From Adiantum capillus-veneris (Eukaryota; Streptophyta; Polypodiopsida; Polypodiales; Pteridaceae), in assembly GCA_014529385.2 (NCBI GenBank), contig CM043968.1, positions 128,871,018-128,935,017 on the forward strand: a stretch of DNA of 64,000 nt, read 5' to 3'. The position numbers and the translations under genes were made by a program. The notes under the pieces were generated by a model. That model had not been told where the DNA came from. It did not search any database and was given only the letters and a program-made list of their open reading frames with translations. Positions 1 through 10,985 of this stretch are shown piece by piece. How positions within the stretch are numbered: the first letter of the stretch is position 1; each line of letters opens with the position of its first letter.

Positions 1-403
1 AGTAGAAACCTTCACAACCAAAAATCCACATATCCAAGTGATTATCCACGCATAATAGAGCACTTTTGCAAACCTGTCCTAGAAATTCAGCACGCTGAAT
101 TCTCTGTTTTTAGCTCCTAAAATGCTCCAGATCACTTGTATTACTGTCCTCTAGCTTCCCCGAAGCTCTTGGGACAAAAAGGCATCAAATAGGGTCAAAA
201 CCCTAAATCTGCAGAAAAATACAGCAAGCTGTATTTTCTTCTTTCGGGCTCTGTTTTGCGTGCCAATCGCACCAATTCGTCGCCTTTGATCTTCTGCATC
301 AGTATGACTACTTGCCCTTTGATTTACACGAGATTTCTCACAAGAAATCTTATTAAATCATCATGTACCTGTTTTGAATTAGCCTTTAGCTAATTCGGTA
401 CCT
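1..403. other. Unassigned AT-rich sequence
   Basis: No coding region or RNA gene is visible. It lies downstream (minus sense) of a broken retroelement gag, so it may be degraded internal sequence of that element, but no RT or protease motif can be read in any frame. Confidence 0.4.
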
Positions 404-1222
404 GTATGAAATCATTCCAAGTGGAAGGAGTCTGTCCTTGTAACAACAATGTATTCCACCACTGACTTGCATTTTTTTTTTTCCAGAAAAGTGGCAGCTT
501 TCCTGACTTTAAATGCTCCTTCCAACAAATGCTTTGTCAAACTGTTCGAGGAAAGAGAAAACCTTTGTCCTCTCATCAAAGCCATTGAATGTGTCAATGG
601 ACTCACTGATCATATTCTTTGTATGGCTTTAGCTTATCCATTGACTCCAAATTGTCAAAAGAGACAGTTTGCATAATGGGTACACCTGTGGGAGCCATCT
701 CTACTCCCTGGCCAATAACATGTTGATGTCCAGGTGTCATATTCACTGATGGGATTGAAAAACCAGCCATACCCAAGTTGCCTTGTGACACCCCAAACTA
801 ACCTTGTGTGCCCTGAAATCCTGGGTGCAAACCAATGTTTGCATACATGGGGTTGGGCACCATGCCTTGCATACCCCTAAACACTGTTCCTGGCATGCCA
901 AAACTGCCTTGAACTTGATGTGCTATTGATGAAGATTGTATGAACTCCATAAATCTTGGATTCTCCATCAATTGCTTGAACATGGTCACAGCAGTAACAA
1001 CCTGCAAAGCTTTCTCTGCTTGGCCTGAACTCTCGCCAATTTCATGTGCAGTTGAATAGGCTGTCTATCCTCTAAAGAGGAACCCTCCTCCTTGTTGCCA
1101 TCCATCCTGTATCCAAAGAAAGACTCGTAGCCTTTCTCACCTGTATCCAAAGAAAGACTCTTGTAGCCCTTCTCACCTGTAAATCCAAAGAAAGACTCGT
1201 AGCCTTTCTCACCTGTATTCAA
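404..1222 (-). pseudogene. Degenerate Ty3/gypsy gag fragment
   Basis: Read on the minus strand, this is a gag-like protein in pieces. One frame (1007 down to 603) is broken by a TAG near 797. It carries a Met/Gly/Pro-rich stretch after the block MFKQLMENPRFMEFI, and then runs into other frames. Below about 600 a different frame reads FNGFDERTKVFSFLEQFDKAF followed by RKAATFLE, the order seen in plant Retrotrans_gag domains. The chromovirus gag at 11.0-12.4 kb has the same layout (MMLNFAKDPKMAKYM, then FFQQFDIAFAGG and ARTWW). No zinc knuckle, protease or RT follows, so the copy is truncated as well as frameshifted. The family is clear, but the coordinates of the original gene are not. Confidence 0.55.
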
Positions 1223-1247
1223 AGAAAGACTCTCGTAGCCTTTCTCA
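1106..1247. repeat. Four tandem 34-36 bp units inside the gag fragment
   Basis: Units start at 1106, 1140, 1176 and 1212, each beginning CCTGTA and ending CTTTCTCA or CCTTCTCA. On the minus strand they encode a repeated GEKGYESFFG / GEKGYKSL block. The units differ by small indels, so only some preserve the frame. Confidence 0.8.
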
Positions 1248-1439
1248 CCTGTAAATCCACTCGATCTAATTTCAAACCCTCTTTGTTTTCAAGGTCATCC
1301 CAAACTCTCTCTGTGTCTTTAACCCAAACTGACCAAGGCTCACTTTTTGAGGAAAAAGTGATTTAATCCCGTCCATGGAACCATGTAACCGACCTGTTAA
1401 CTTCAAAAAGGACGGTAGACTTTACTTCAAACCTTGATT

Positions 1440-2600
1440 TAGCTTTCACCCATTATTAGTCGTCTATTCTACCTGTGCTATAATGACACAAGAGAGGGGA
1501 ATGGGATACAGATGCTAGAATGCATCTGTATGCGAGTCAGACACTAGATTGGCTCTTAAATAGGCGCCCCTTTCGGTATTTCTTTATTCTTTGAGAGGGT
1601 AAATTTACAAAGTAGAGTCCCAGGAATCCTTTGTCTATATCCAACTAGATACCACTTGATTTGGCCAAATTTCGACAACATAACAACCCCAAAACTTGCG
1701 CGAAACCAATTCCCCTACTGGAACTCACTTCCACTTGCATAAACCCTCTGATTCCAACTCAAAAAGAGCAATTACAGCTCGCTGGAATTTTTGGTTTTTC
1801 ACTTGTTTTGAGCCCCAACACTTCCGAGAAGTGTTCTCTGACAATTGGACACAGTTCCCAATGCATCTAGCATCCATACAGTTGCAAAACAGTAAATTTC
1901 AGACCGCTGTATTTTCTGGTTAGCACCTGTTTTTGACCTAATTTCAGCTGTCAACTATCCCTGCACTGTTCCCAATGCCTTGGACTACGTGCCCCTTGAT
2001 TATGGCATGATTCCGAGCACAAAACAGTCCCAAAACAGCCCAAAATCAGCAATAAAACAGTGCTGATTTTTGTGTGTTTACTTGAGAGGTTATCACCCTC
2101 TCGTTTCCCTGCTTTGGAGTAGCAGTTAGCTACTCTTGTTCCTGTTCAGGGAGGCTCTTGCCTCAGCAATAGAGCATCAAACCACAAGACTGAACATGGC
2201 CAATCTGATGAGCCCACTAGAGGGGCATAACCACAAAGAATAGAGGAGAGAGAGAGCAGTGAGAGGTGTGCAGGTCATGACATCCTGCCCCTCACTGTAC
2301 ATAGAGGGTAAGCCAGCACTCCATTGAAGCTCTCCCACCTGTGACAACACTCAAAAACGAGCTCACAGCTGAAAATCACGTTTTTGCCTTCTCTTTAAAT
2401 AGTAAACTGGCCTCAGAGTGCCAAGTGTCACTCATTTGTGCATTTTCCCGCTTTAGACCCTCGGGTTTAAAAATATATCACCTGTAGCCTCTGTTGACTT
2501 GGCCACAGAGTAACAAAATGATCCCCATGTCAAACTGCACGTAATGACGCGAAGACATTTTGCCGTCCAAAAATAGCAATCCCTAAAATTTAGGAGTTTC
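1440..2600 (-). repeat. Possible LTR remnant upstream of the broken gag
   Basis: At 1563 the + strand has the block GGCGCCCCTTTCGGTATTTC, which also occurs at the same relative place in the G1 LTRs (6574, 12569) and, with one change, at 16740. In the minus sense it sits next to TATTTAAGAG, which could be a TATA box. Its position just upstream (minus sense) of the gag remnant fits a 5' LTR. The ends are not defined and no second copy is present, so the extent is a guess. Confidence 0.3.
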
Positions 2601-2911
2601 TGCCATAACATTCTTCTAGGTCATCTGATCCTCTTTGTACATTGCAGCCACACCCAGAACTGAAATGTAGCCTATGTAGCAAAGGATTCCGCTTTGGCTG
2701 GCCAATGACCCCACTTTGGCTAACCATAGTCCTTGTCCAACCTTAGTGCTCTTTAGCCCTCAAGCCTGGACTCTCTCTGAACAGTTCCACACTGGCTATG
2801 CAATGCAAGGCAGTTAGATTTCCAGAGGGGTGTTTCCAAAAGGTAAAACAAACGAAATTCCCCAAAGAAAGAGAAAATAAACAAAAATGGAATTGCCACT
2901 AGCTGGTGACA
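2601..2911. other. Unassigned spacer
   Basis: No reading frame, repeat or motif is recognisable between the putative LTR remnant and the first R1 LTR. Confidence 0.35.
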
Positions 2912-3155
2912 CAATCAATCTAGATTTAGAAGTGATATGGCACTTTTGTGAGTCTATTCGTAGACCGTGCATGCCCAGTCACTTAGTGTAGATGCATATC
3001 CTCTGGTTGCACACAACATAATCATCAGTATTCCCATCAGATTCCATCGGGGGAATTTTCTAGCGATTTTAGCATATTTTACCTATTTTTGGTATTTTTC
3101 ACTTATTAATTAAGTGACTTTCCAACAAAAGTAGGTAGGGCAATTTTGCTAAGAA

Positions 3156-3165
3156 AATATATAAG
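3156..3165 (+). promoter_or_regulatory. TATA box of the R1 LTR
   Basis: AATATATAAG followed by GCAAAC is conserved in position in the R1 LTRs at 13.4 and 15.2 kb and in reverse near 18.02 kb. It is the likely core promoter of the element. Confidence 0.55.
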
Positions 3166-3939
3166 CAAACCAAAGTTAGCACTAAATGGCAGAAGAGGCA
3201 ACAGGAGCCAAGCTCAGCAGGCAACTTCTCAACAAGACCTTGGTGGTTTTTCCTCCAAGCAAAGACCCCATTGCATAGTGTTTCCTCCAACAAGAGTCCA
3301 TCGCCATCCACAAGCATTGCCTGGCGTTTTTGGCATCAGCAGGTCCTCACCGCAATCAAACCATCAGATAGCGTTTTTGCAAAGCATCCTCAGCCTGGCG
3401 TTTTTGCATCAGATCTGCATCGCCAACAGAACCCAACACCAGCGTTTTTGGAAAGACCAGCATACCTAACGTTTTTGGAACACAACAGCCTAGCGTTTTT
3501 TGGTTTCATCTTCAGCCTTGCAAATCCAGCATATGCAGTGATTTGCAGCCCTAAAAGTCCATCAAGATCAGCCCTAAAAGAAGTAGCAGATTCAGCCCGG
3601 ATAGACCATTGATTTTCAGCCTATAGACACCTCAGTTTGCAGCCCTAAACCTGCAGATTTTCAGCGACAAAGATCCACAGAAAACAACCCCAAAATCAGC
3701 GTTTTTGGCTCAATCGCAGATTTCAGCCCATAGCGTTTTTGGACAGCAGTAGGAAGATTGCAGATTTCAGCCATTAGGTCGACTTCGTCATCCCCGTCGT
3801 CATCGTCGACATAGCCTATACTTGCATCATTCCCATGCATACAGTTTGTACCAGATTGTGCAATCATAAGTAGACCACTCTCGCCGACGAGAGTGGGGCC
3901 TTTGGAGGAGGGTTTTACAACGTCTCTGGTGTCGTATCT

Positions 3940-4131
3940 CTCTTCTCTCTCTACCTCTCAGTCTCATTAACTTGCACGCACAGTGTTCATTCACTTTGTT
4001 TGTGATCATAGCATTCTCTCATTAAAAACGGAAGGCTCTTCTCTCTCTACCTCTCAGTCTCATTAACTTGCACGCACAGTGTCCATTCACTTTGTTTGTG
4101 ATCATAGCATTCTCTCATTAAAAACGGAAGG
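3940..4131. repeat. 96-bp tandem duplication in the R1 5' LTR
   Basis: A 96-bp unit starting CTCTTCTCTC and running through AAAAACGGAAGG is present twice (3940-4035, 4036-4131), with one visible base difference. The other R1 LTRs have a single unit, so the duplication is private to this copy. Confidence 0.85.
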
Positions 4132-4224
4132 CTCTACCTTCCATAAGAACAAAAGGAACCTTGAGCACAGTTCGGAGCACTCATCTTGAGCAAAGCGCTA
4201 ACATTCATTCCGCTCACCTAACAT

Positions 4225-4236
4225 TGGTATCAGAGC
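4225..4236 (+). other. R1 primer binding site (tRNA-iMet type)
   Basis: TGGTATCAGAGC begins one base after the LTR end. It is complementary to the 3' end of plant initiator tRNA-Met, the usual primer of many plant LTR elements. Confidence 0.85.
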
Positions 4237-4642
4237 TTTGGCAGTGTTCTGTATCACTCAAGGAAAGAACCACAGAATTTTTTTTGCTTGTTGATGTCGC
4301 ACGAACCCAGGTTCACTTGGGCGTGTCGATTCCTAATCGTGTTTTTGAAGAGTGAAAGGAATCCCAGGAAAGAAGGGCTTGTCCAGCCTCCCCTTGTGTC
4401 TCTTTTCACTCATTGAGAGCGGACCATCCACTTAGCGGCCGGCCAATCGACGTGAGGTGGAAAAAAGCAACCTTGGTGTGAGCACAAGGCGGGGTGCGCC
4501 TACGGAAAGGAGTAGAACTCGGGTGAAGAGAAGATCCTTCTCAAGCACAGGTTTGCAAGTGAAAGAAAACCTCAAGAACCTCAAGAACCAAGACCCCCAA
4601 GAACCCAAGTTCCTCGTGAACTTAAGAACCCATGACTTCAGA

Positions 4643-6435
4643 ATGGTCATCACTCGAAGCGGAATGGATACTTCGCTTGGAGGTGATGAGCATGAGAGAG
4701 GCGAAGAAGAATTTTCTCCACCAGGAGGTTTTTCCGACCCTCCCCCTTCCCCATCTACGACAAAGATTGCACTAACTCCTATGGAGGCTTTGAACCAGAT
4801 GTTTATGGAAAGGAAGTTAGAATGCGAAGCACGAAACGCAAAAAGAAAAGTAGAAATGGAACGCAGACATGCAGAAAGAATGGCAGAAATGGAATGCGGA
4901 CACGCAGAAAGAAGAGCAGAAAGAGAAGCCACAAGGAAGAAAGCCAAAGCAATACAAGAACAGAGCGACCGACAAAACAAAGAGTTCTGGCGACTCTATT
5001 CTCAAGTTCAGGCACAAATGCAAGAGATTTGAGGAAAGGAGACTCTCTCGGTCTCTTCTTCTCCAAAGCATGATACACAGGATTTGCATAATGATTTGAA
5101 TGATATTGATAAGCATGATTTGGATGATAATGATGAGCATGATGATTTGCATGATCAAGATGTGATTTCTCACAAGCATGATGATTTGCATGATCAAGAT
5201 GTGATTTCTCACAAGCATGATGAGTTGCATGAAGATAATGTGATTGTTCACAAGGATGATGTGTTAGTGGATGCTTTTTCTAGCGAAGCTAACCTCATTG
5301 TAGATTCAATCAATCACGAAGAACCGATCTTGGCTTTCGAGTCGAGGTCCAAAGAACCCCCACAAGACGATTCGATCATTCAGGAAGAAGCGATCTTGCA
5401 TGATACACAGGATTTGCATAATGATTTGAATGATATTGATAAGCATGATTTGGATGATAATGATGAGCATGATGATTTGCATGATCAAGATGTGATTTCT
5501 CACAAGCATGATGATTTGCATGATCAAGATGTGATTTCTCACAAGCATGATGAGTTGCATGAAGATAATGTGATTGTTCACAAGGATGATGTGTTAGTGG
5601 ATGCTTTTTCTAGCGAAGCTAACCTCATTGTAGATTCAATCAATCACGAAGAACCGATCTTGGCTTTCGAGTCGAGGTCCAAAGAACCCCCACAAGACGA
5701 TTCGATCATTCAAGAAGAAGCGATCTTGGCTCTCGAGCCTAGGTCCAAAGAACCCTCACAGGAAGTATTATGTGTTCACATGATTGATACGCACGCATTG
5801 TTCAAGTGTTTCATTCGTGATCGTTTCCTGTATTTTAGTCAGCGTCTTTATGTGATCCCTTTTCCTAGGTATGACATATTGTACGTTGAGGACGTTTCAC
5901 TCATGAATGAGCACAAATGTATGTAGACTTTTCATGAAAAGCTGAAAAGTATGCATTCAAGGAAGTCACATTCCATGTCTCTTCCTTGGCCTGACACAGT
6001 TGTAGAAAGAGCACATGACAGTATGAGCACCAAGCATGGGTATTTCTGTTGTGAATTGCCACAGTTGATTGATTTGGATCAGAAGAGAAAGATTCGATCT
6101 CATTGTTTACGTGTGTGTGGTGAACGGTTTGGCACTCCGTCTCTTTGTTCATCTACATTGCATGCACGGTCTATTAGGACGACATGATTTTTTCCACTTA
6201 CTTTACATGGAATAGGTATGTTCATGGTTTTGTGTTGGAAATGGTTTCAGGAATTTTCAGCCACGGAGATTCTTGACGAAGAAGGAAGCATGACTCTCGA
6301 CGAAGATGAAGCATCGAAGAAACCTCAGAAGACTTTGTCGCTTTCGGCGCGGCCCAAAGAAGCAAGCATTGCAGAGCTTTATGAAGTTCAAGTACCGCAC
6401 GACCCACACATCAGAGTGGGCCGACGAAGAGTCCC
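4643..6435 (+). pseudogene. R1 polypeptide: coiled-coil / Asp-His repeat / chromodomain-like tail
   Basis: One frame is open from about 4457, with its first ATG at 4643, and continues to the G1 insertion. It is interrupted by TGA at 5030, TAG at 5924 and a further stop near 6185. The N-terminus (MVITRSG) resembles starts of plant Ty3 gag proteins. It is followed by a charged coiled-coil of Glu/Arg/His repeats (about residues 60-120), then two 110-residue repeats rich in HDDLHDQD. The C-terminal part ends in GPKKQA, FMKFKYR and KWADEES, best read in the copy at 14.4-14.9 kb. The spacing resembles the G1 chromodomain (FLVKFKN..AKWMEEEDL). The stop-bearing frame resumes after G1 at 12989. No enzyme motif is present. 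The gag role and the chromodomain assignment are inferences. Confidence 0.55.
5069..5728. repeat. Two 330-bp tandem repeats in the R1 coding region
   Basis: Copies at 5069-5398 and 5399-5728 are nearly identical (CAGGAA versus CAAGAA near the end). The 330-bp period preserves the reading frame (110 codons). Within each copy a 39-bp unit encoding DDLHDQDVISHKH is itself repeated twice and partly a third time. Confidence 0.9.
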
Positions 6436-6998
6436 TGTAACAGACTTGGACACTCCAAGTCAAGAATCAACCGCGACAGCACCAATTAACCACTTCAAAA
6501 CAATTCACAGATCACAATAGATTTGCACTGGCCCGACGGAGTTCCGTGCCTAGAGATATTGGCCCCAAAGACTGGCGCCCCTTTCGGTATTTCTTTTTAT
6601 ATTAATCAATCATCAAAGTACAAGAGAGCGGTTAGGGTTTCACTCTCAGACTCTGCGTCCAGATGCTCTGAGAAGTGAGGCCCTCACCACTAATTTAAAG
6701 GTTACAAGGGATGCCCAAAAGCAGAGCCCCAAAAGCTTTTAAAATCAAAAGCATCAGTTCTCTCTCTCTCTTAATGAGTCTTTTCTCTTTTTCTTTTTTT
6801 TTTTTTTAAAAAGCAAAAGCAAAATTCGCGTCGCTCATCATTTTCCAAAAAATAATAATAATAATAATAATAATAATAATCCGCCTCCGCGATTTCCGGA
6901 ATTTAGGGTTTTTGGCAAAAATTAGGGTTTGCAGGAATTTTAGGGTTTCTGGCAGAAATTAGGGTTTGTGATATCCGCCACATCATCACTTTGTGACA
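6436..6998 (-). repeat. G1 3' LTR
   Basis: It runs TGTAACA..TGTGACA on the plus strand. It carries four TTAGGGTTT motifs at 6903, 6922, 6940 and 6959 and an (AAT)n run near 6846-6882 that is an A/T tract in the partner LTR. Confidence 0.92.
6903..6967 (-). promoter_or_regulatory. Four telo-box motifs in the G1 3' LTR
   Basis: TTAGGGTTT (AAACCCTAA in element sense) occurs at 6903-6911, 6922-6930, 6940-6948 and 6959-6967, spaced 18-19 bp. The same array is in the other LTR. In plants this motif is a known promoter element and a binding site of telomere-repeat-binding factors; its use here is an inference. Confidence 0.7.
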
Positions 6999-7619
6999 TA
7001 CCCCCCTCTTGAAAGCATTGTAATCGACCGCGATTACGCCTGCAAAACCGACAAAAGCCATAAACCGTCTTAGCAGACACTGACTGTTAGTACCTACGTA
7101 CTAGGAACACACATCTAGCACATGTACAAAATCGACAGTCACATCACACGACATCACAGGACATCACCAGACATCACAGGACATCACATGACATTCAACA
7201 TTCATTCGGATCTTAGACCATGATTTATCGGCAATGTAGCTAGCAATCACATCTAGGTCCAATCGGGTCCTCATCGATGTCCGATTGACTAACCCCTATT
7301 GCAACCATGTCTATTCGAGATCAATCAGACCAAAATGCTGCAGTCATTTCGGCTATCAGTTCCTGCACTCACAAGAAGTCAAGAACAAATAAGTATCATA
7401 ATCAGGAATTCCATTTCATAAAGTCATCCAGCAGAATACTGTCAGCTCTCAGTATCCCTGAAGCTCAAAGAGACATCAGTGACTTTAGTATCAAAATCGA
7501 GGCATCTGTTGACAAAGGAGCGGAGTAACTCCCCTCTTGTGCATCCCACTGCACCAGATCTTCGACCAAGCTGAGTTTCTGGGTTCCGTTTGGAGTAGAC
7601 TATGCTAAACCAAAACATC
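6999..7619 (-). other. G1 3' untranslated internal region
   Basis: Non-coding sequence lies between the chromodomain end and the 3' LTR. The first 300 bases match 18396-18700, the remnant of an older relative. It includes a run of short direct repeats around GACATCAC at 7146-7190. In minus sense, GAGGGGGG at the LTR edge (about 6999-7008) is the polypurine tract. Confidence 0.7.
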
Positions 7620-8173
7620 GAGGTAAAGTTTCACAATCCGAGGAGTATCTACTAGGTCCTCCTCCTCCATCCACTTCGCATCAAATGCAAGAAAGTTCTT
7701 GAACTTAACCAAGAACCGCCTTCAGACTTTACCTTTCTTCGTATCATTATGTGCCAAAATCTGTTCAGGAACAAGGATCTCCTCGTTTTCTTCCACTTTG
7801 GGTTGCTCATCAAGCTCCCCATCATCAGGCACATCACCCTTAACAGGGTTCAAGAGACTCACATGCAATGCATTGTGAATCCTCCAAGTATCTGGCAGTT
7901 TCAATCGGAAGGAGACATCATTTATCTTGTCAGTAATCTCGAAAGGTCCGTAGTATCACATACTAAGCTTTGGAAAAAGCCTCTCCTTTCCCTTTTTCTT
8001 TCTTAGGCGTGCCTTCTCAAAAGTAAGAGCACCCAATCATCCTCCTTCAGTTTCCAGTCGCGACGATGGCGATCCGCTGCCTTTTTCTGTCGTTCTTGAG
8101 ACTTCTGTAAAGTCTCGCGAACCTTGGCAAAAGCCGTATCCAAATCTCGCGAATATTCATCCGCTTCAAATTT
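7620..8173 (-). pseudogene. G1 integrase C-terminus and chromodomain
   Basis: On the minus strand the frame reads LPDTWRIHNALHVSLLNP, the usual junction after integrase in plant chromoviruses. It continues through an acidic linker and EILVPEQIL to a chromodomain with FLVKFKN and AKWMEEEDL. A TGA just before the chromodomain (near 7719) replaces what would be a CGA Arg codon. Chromodomains of this class bind modified histones and steer integration to heterochromatin. The piece is separated from the rest of the integrase by disrupted sequence around 7900-8170. Confidence 0.75.
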
Positions 8174-9565
8174 CTAATCTTTCGTGCTCAGGAAGGATGG
8201 AACCTTCGCAGCAGTTTCAACAATCTCACATGGCATCTTCCCCGTCGAAGAGTGTATCGTGTTATTGTAGGCAAATTCCACCAAAGGTAAGTTCTTTTCC
8301 CATTGAGTCTTCTGATGCGAGATACAAGACTTCAATAAATCTAAAATCACTGAATTGGCAATCTCAGATTGCCCGTCAGTCTGCAAGTGGAACGATGACG
8401 AGAACTGCAACCGCGTGCCAATGTTCTCCCAAATTGCCTTCCAAAACAAACTCTTAAATCTGGGGTCTTTGTCGGAGACAATCGTCTCAAGCGTCCCATG
8501 TAATCGGAAAATCATCGTGATCATTCTGTATTCTCGGGAGATCAAAAAAATGAAATCCATTTCAATATTTTCCCAGGGGCGGTTGGGTATGGGTAAAGGC
8601 TGTAACAATCCCTGTGCCTTATGCCTGTCAAACTTGACCTTCTGGCATACCAAGCAACTGCGCACAAACTCTTCCACATCCTTCTTCAGTCTCCGCCAAA
8701 AGAAATCTCTCTCTACCCCTTTCATGGTGGTAGCAATGCCGCGGTGACCCGTAAAAGGTGGACAGTGGCAGTCAGTCATAACCTTTTCCCTCAACGGCTG
8801 TGTAACGCACAACATAGTCTTTTTCATCAAGTAGCCTTCCCGAAGGGAGTATCCAGCTATTGTCTCCCAATCCTGTATCCGTGTGAAAATATCTGCAAAA
8901 TCTGTATCTGTGGCACACTGATCGACCATATCCTCGAAGCTCCTATGATGTATCGCGGAAATAGCCAGAACCAACGGTTTTCGAGACAAAGCATCTGCCA
9001 CCACATTCTTCTGTCCCTGCACATGGACAATCTGGAAGTGGAACTGTGACAAGATGTTCACCCACCGCATCTGCTTTTCCGAAAGCTGCTTCTGTGACAA
9101 GAAGTAGCGCAAACTCTGATGGTCTGTAAAGACAGTAAAATCCGCTCCGAGTAGGTAATGCCGCCACGGAGTAAGAGCATGGATAACCACCAAAAGCTCT
9201 TTCCCATAGATCTGTGCTGTCATCTCCGGCCTAGAGAATAAACGGCTCTCGTAAGCTATGACATGGCCTTCTTGCATCAAGACCGTACCCAGACTACGAC
9301 CACAAGCATCACAAAATACTTCAAATGACTTCTGCAAGTCCGGCAAAGTCAAATCTGGTCCTGTAGTGAATTTCTCTTTCAATGTCTGAAAGGCAGTCAC
9401 CTCTGTGGGTCCCCACGAAAAAGGTACTCCTTTCTGTGTCAAGGTATGCAAAGGGGAAGCAACCTCTGCAAACTTTCGTATGAACCGGCTGTAGTACGAA
9501 CACAGTCCCAAGAAGCTTCTAACTTCATGGGCATTCCTCAAATCGGGCCAATCACGGCCAATCAC
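8174..9565 (-). pseudogene. G1 pol: RNase H and integrase
   Basis: A 463-codon frame starts in the RT connection (FLGLCSYYSRFI). It carries RNase H (VFCDACGRSLG, ELLVVIHAL, FTDHQSLRYF, ADALSRKP) and integrase with the HHCC zinc region (GHRGI, SCLVCQKVK), the first acidic residue in ENIEMDF and the second in VSDKDPRF. Between EMDFIF and RLHGTLE about 60 residues usual in the family are missing, so the catalytic core is internally deleted. At the 5' side a tandem 10-bp duplication (GGCCAATCAC at 9546 and 9556) shifts the frame away from the RT upstream. Confidence 0.85.
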
Positions 9566-10274
9566 GGATAGTCTCTATCTTGGCCGGGTCCATTCGCACT
9601 CCTGCTGCTGACACAATGTGTCCCAAAAAGTGTATCTCTAGTAGGAAAAATTCACTTTTCTTTGCATTAATCACTAACGTGTGATCTCGTAATGCCTGAA
9701 AGACTTGAAGCAGATGATCTCTGTGTTCTGCCTCATTCTTGGAGAAAACAATGATGTCGTCAAAGAAAGTGCCAACAAATAGCCTGTACTCTCAAAAAAT
9801 CCTATCCATCATCCGGTTAAATGTCGCAGGAGCATTGGTTAAGCCAAAAGGCATCACCAAAAACTCAAATAACCCAAAAGTCGTCCGAAAAGCTGTCTTG
9901 TAGACATCTCCTGGCGCTATCCTGATCTGATGATATCCACTCTTCAAGTTAATCCTGCTAAAGCACGAGGATCCCTGTAACCTGTCGAGTATATCATCGA
10001 TCCTAGGAATCGGAAATCTGTTCTTGATGGTGATTTCGATGAGAGTGCTATAATCGATGCACATTCTCCAAGATCCGTCTTTCTTCAAAACCAACAACAC
10101 TGGAGAGCAATACGGTGAAGTACTAGGCTGGCCAAGACCCTTTTCCAAGAGGTCTTTCACTGAGTTCATAATCTTTTCATTCTGTACTCGGCTCACACGA
10201 TAAGGTGGCCGATTCGGTGGCGTGCTTCCAGATTTCAGATCAATGGTATGATCTTCAGGCCCTCTCAAAAGCAA
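9566..10274 (-). pseudogene. G1 pol: reverse transcriptase
   Basis: The RT domain begins around [15 protein letters not shown] and continues with [32 protein letters not shown] and [20 protein letters not shown] at 9792-9794 then interrupts the frame directly before the catalytic block, here FFDDIIVFSK (about 9751), where most relatives have YVDD or FLDD. The connection with LGHIVS follows. It copies genomic RNA into cDNA in virus-like particles in living elements; this copy cannot make a full-length enzyme without stop suppression. Confidence 0.88.
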
Positions 10275-10760
10275 TCGGCATGAGCGTGGAGAAAAAAAAA
10301 ATATTGGCGTTCTTTTCTTCAGGTCAAAACATATTCAACCTTTATCCATCGTTCAGTTCTCCCAAAAGAATGAGTAAGAAAACTGAAGTTCATCAAGTAC
10401 AATCTCTAAGCCCTTCATTTATCAAAGTCGCTTTCTCGGCCCGGTAGTCAACCACGGCGTAGTTCTTGTGGTACCAAGGGATCCCGAGTAGAACGTCACT
10501 CGCGTGCCCTGAACACCCCTGTCATTGCAAACGAAGTTTGCCAATGCTCGGTGTAATGGCAACATCCCATCCGGGTGCCAGTCGAAATACCTCCACCTGT
10601 GGCGTCAGTCTGTCGGGCGTAGTTCCAAATCGAGCCGCCAATTCCAAGTGAAAAGAAGTTGGCCTTGGCTCCTTCAAAAGAGCTTCCTGATCCTTCACTT
10701 TGTCCCAAAAAAAAAGCGGCAAAGTTTGTACTTTCATTCATTTGATTCGGTGCAAGTCCC
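10275..10760 (-). pseudogene. G1 protease region
   Basis: Split between frames. One frame has LELAARFGTTPDRLTPQVEV and ends near 10522. Another downstream has LLGIPWYHKNYAVVDYR, the usual distal protease motif before RT. The DSG active site is not intact in any frame. The two frames and several stops show indels. Confidence 0.5.
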
Positions 10761-10985
10761 ACGCCATGTGATACCAGTTCTACTTTTCTATCTGCCTTTT
10801 CTCCCACATTCCTCAGCTGCTCTCGAACTCTCAGGCCTGTCGTCGTCTTTATCATTCTGTTCTTTCTGTGCCTTTTTTAGGGCACTTCGCGAACATATGT
10901 CCATGTTCCCCGCATCCAAAGCACTTCCCCTCTCTGATGAAGCGAGCTCTCTCCTCAGGAGTAAGCTTGGGTTGTGCATCCTTTT
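10761..10985 (-). pseudogene. G1 gag C-terminus with CCHC zinc knuckle
   Basis: The minus strand encodes CFGCGEHGHMFAKC, a perfect CX2CX4HX4C knuckle (about 10880-10925), followed by a Lys/Asp-rich tail. It is out of frame with the gag body because of an A-run indel near 10980. Confidence 0.75.

Larger units (their letters stand above)
2912..4223 (+). repeat. R1 5' LTR (5'-truncated)
   Basis: It matches 13071-14382 over almost its full length. It ends CCTAACA directly before the primer site. A TATA box (AATATATAAG) lies near 3156-3165. Downstream in R/U5 are eight copies of GCGTTTTT, mostly in the form AGCGTTTTTGG, between about 3324 and 3745. The expected first bases (TGTCACGTGACA in the reversed copy at 18.3 kb) are missing. 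Confidence 0.8.

Noticed and set aside
3099-3612. Frames of 70-160 codons inside R1 LTRs (also 13.3-13.8 kb)
   Set aside because: They lie in the LTR, are not in phase between copies, and arise from the GCGTTTTT repeats.
4225-4236. tRNA-like sequence
   Set aside because: Only a primer site complementary to a tRNA end; no cloverleaf can be formed around it. The same holds at 12.4, 40.6, 45.6 and 61.5 kb.
5084-5926. Separate gene starting at 5084
   Set aside because: Same phase as the upstream frame, and the repeat unit begins before this ATG; the apparent start only follows a single TGA.
7146-7190. Short direct repeats that could suggest a CRISPR array
   Set aside because: Units of about 10 bp without regular spacers, inside a retrotransposon 3' region of a eukaryotic genome.
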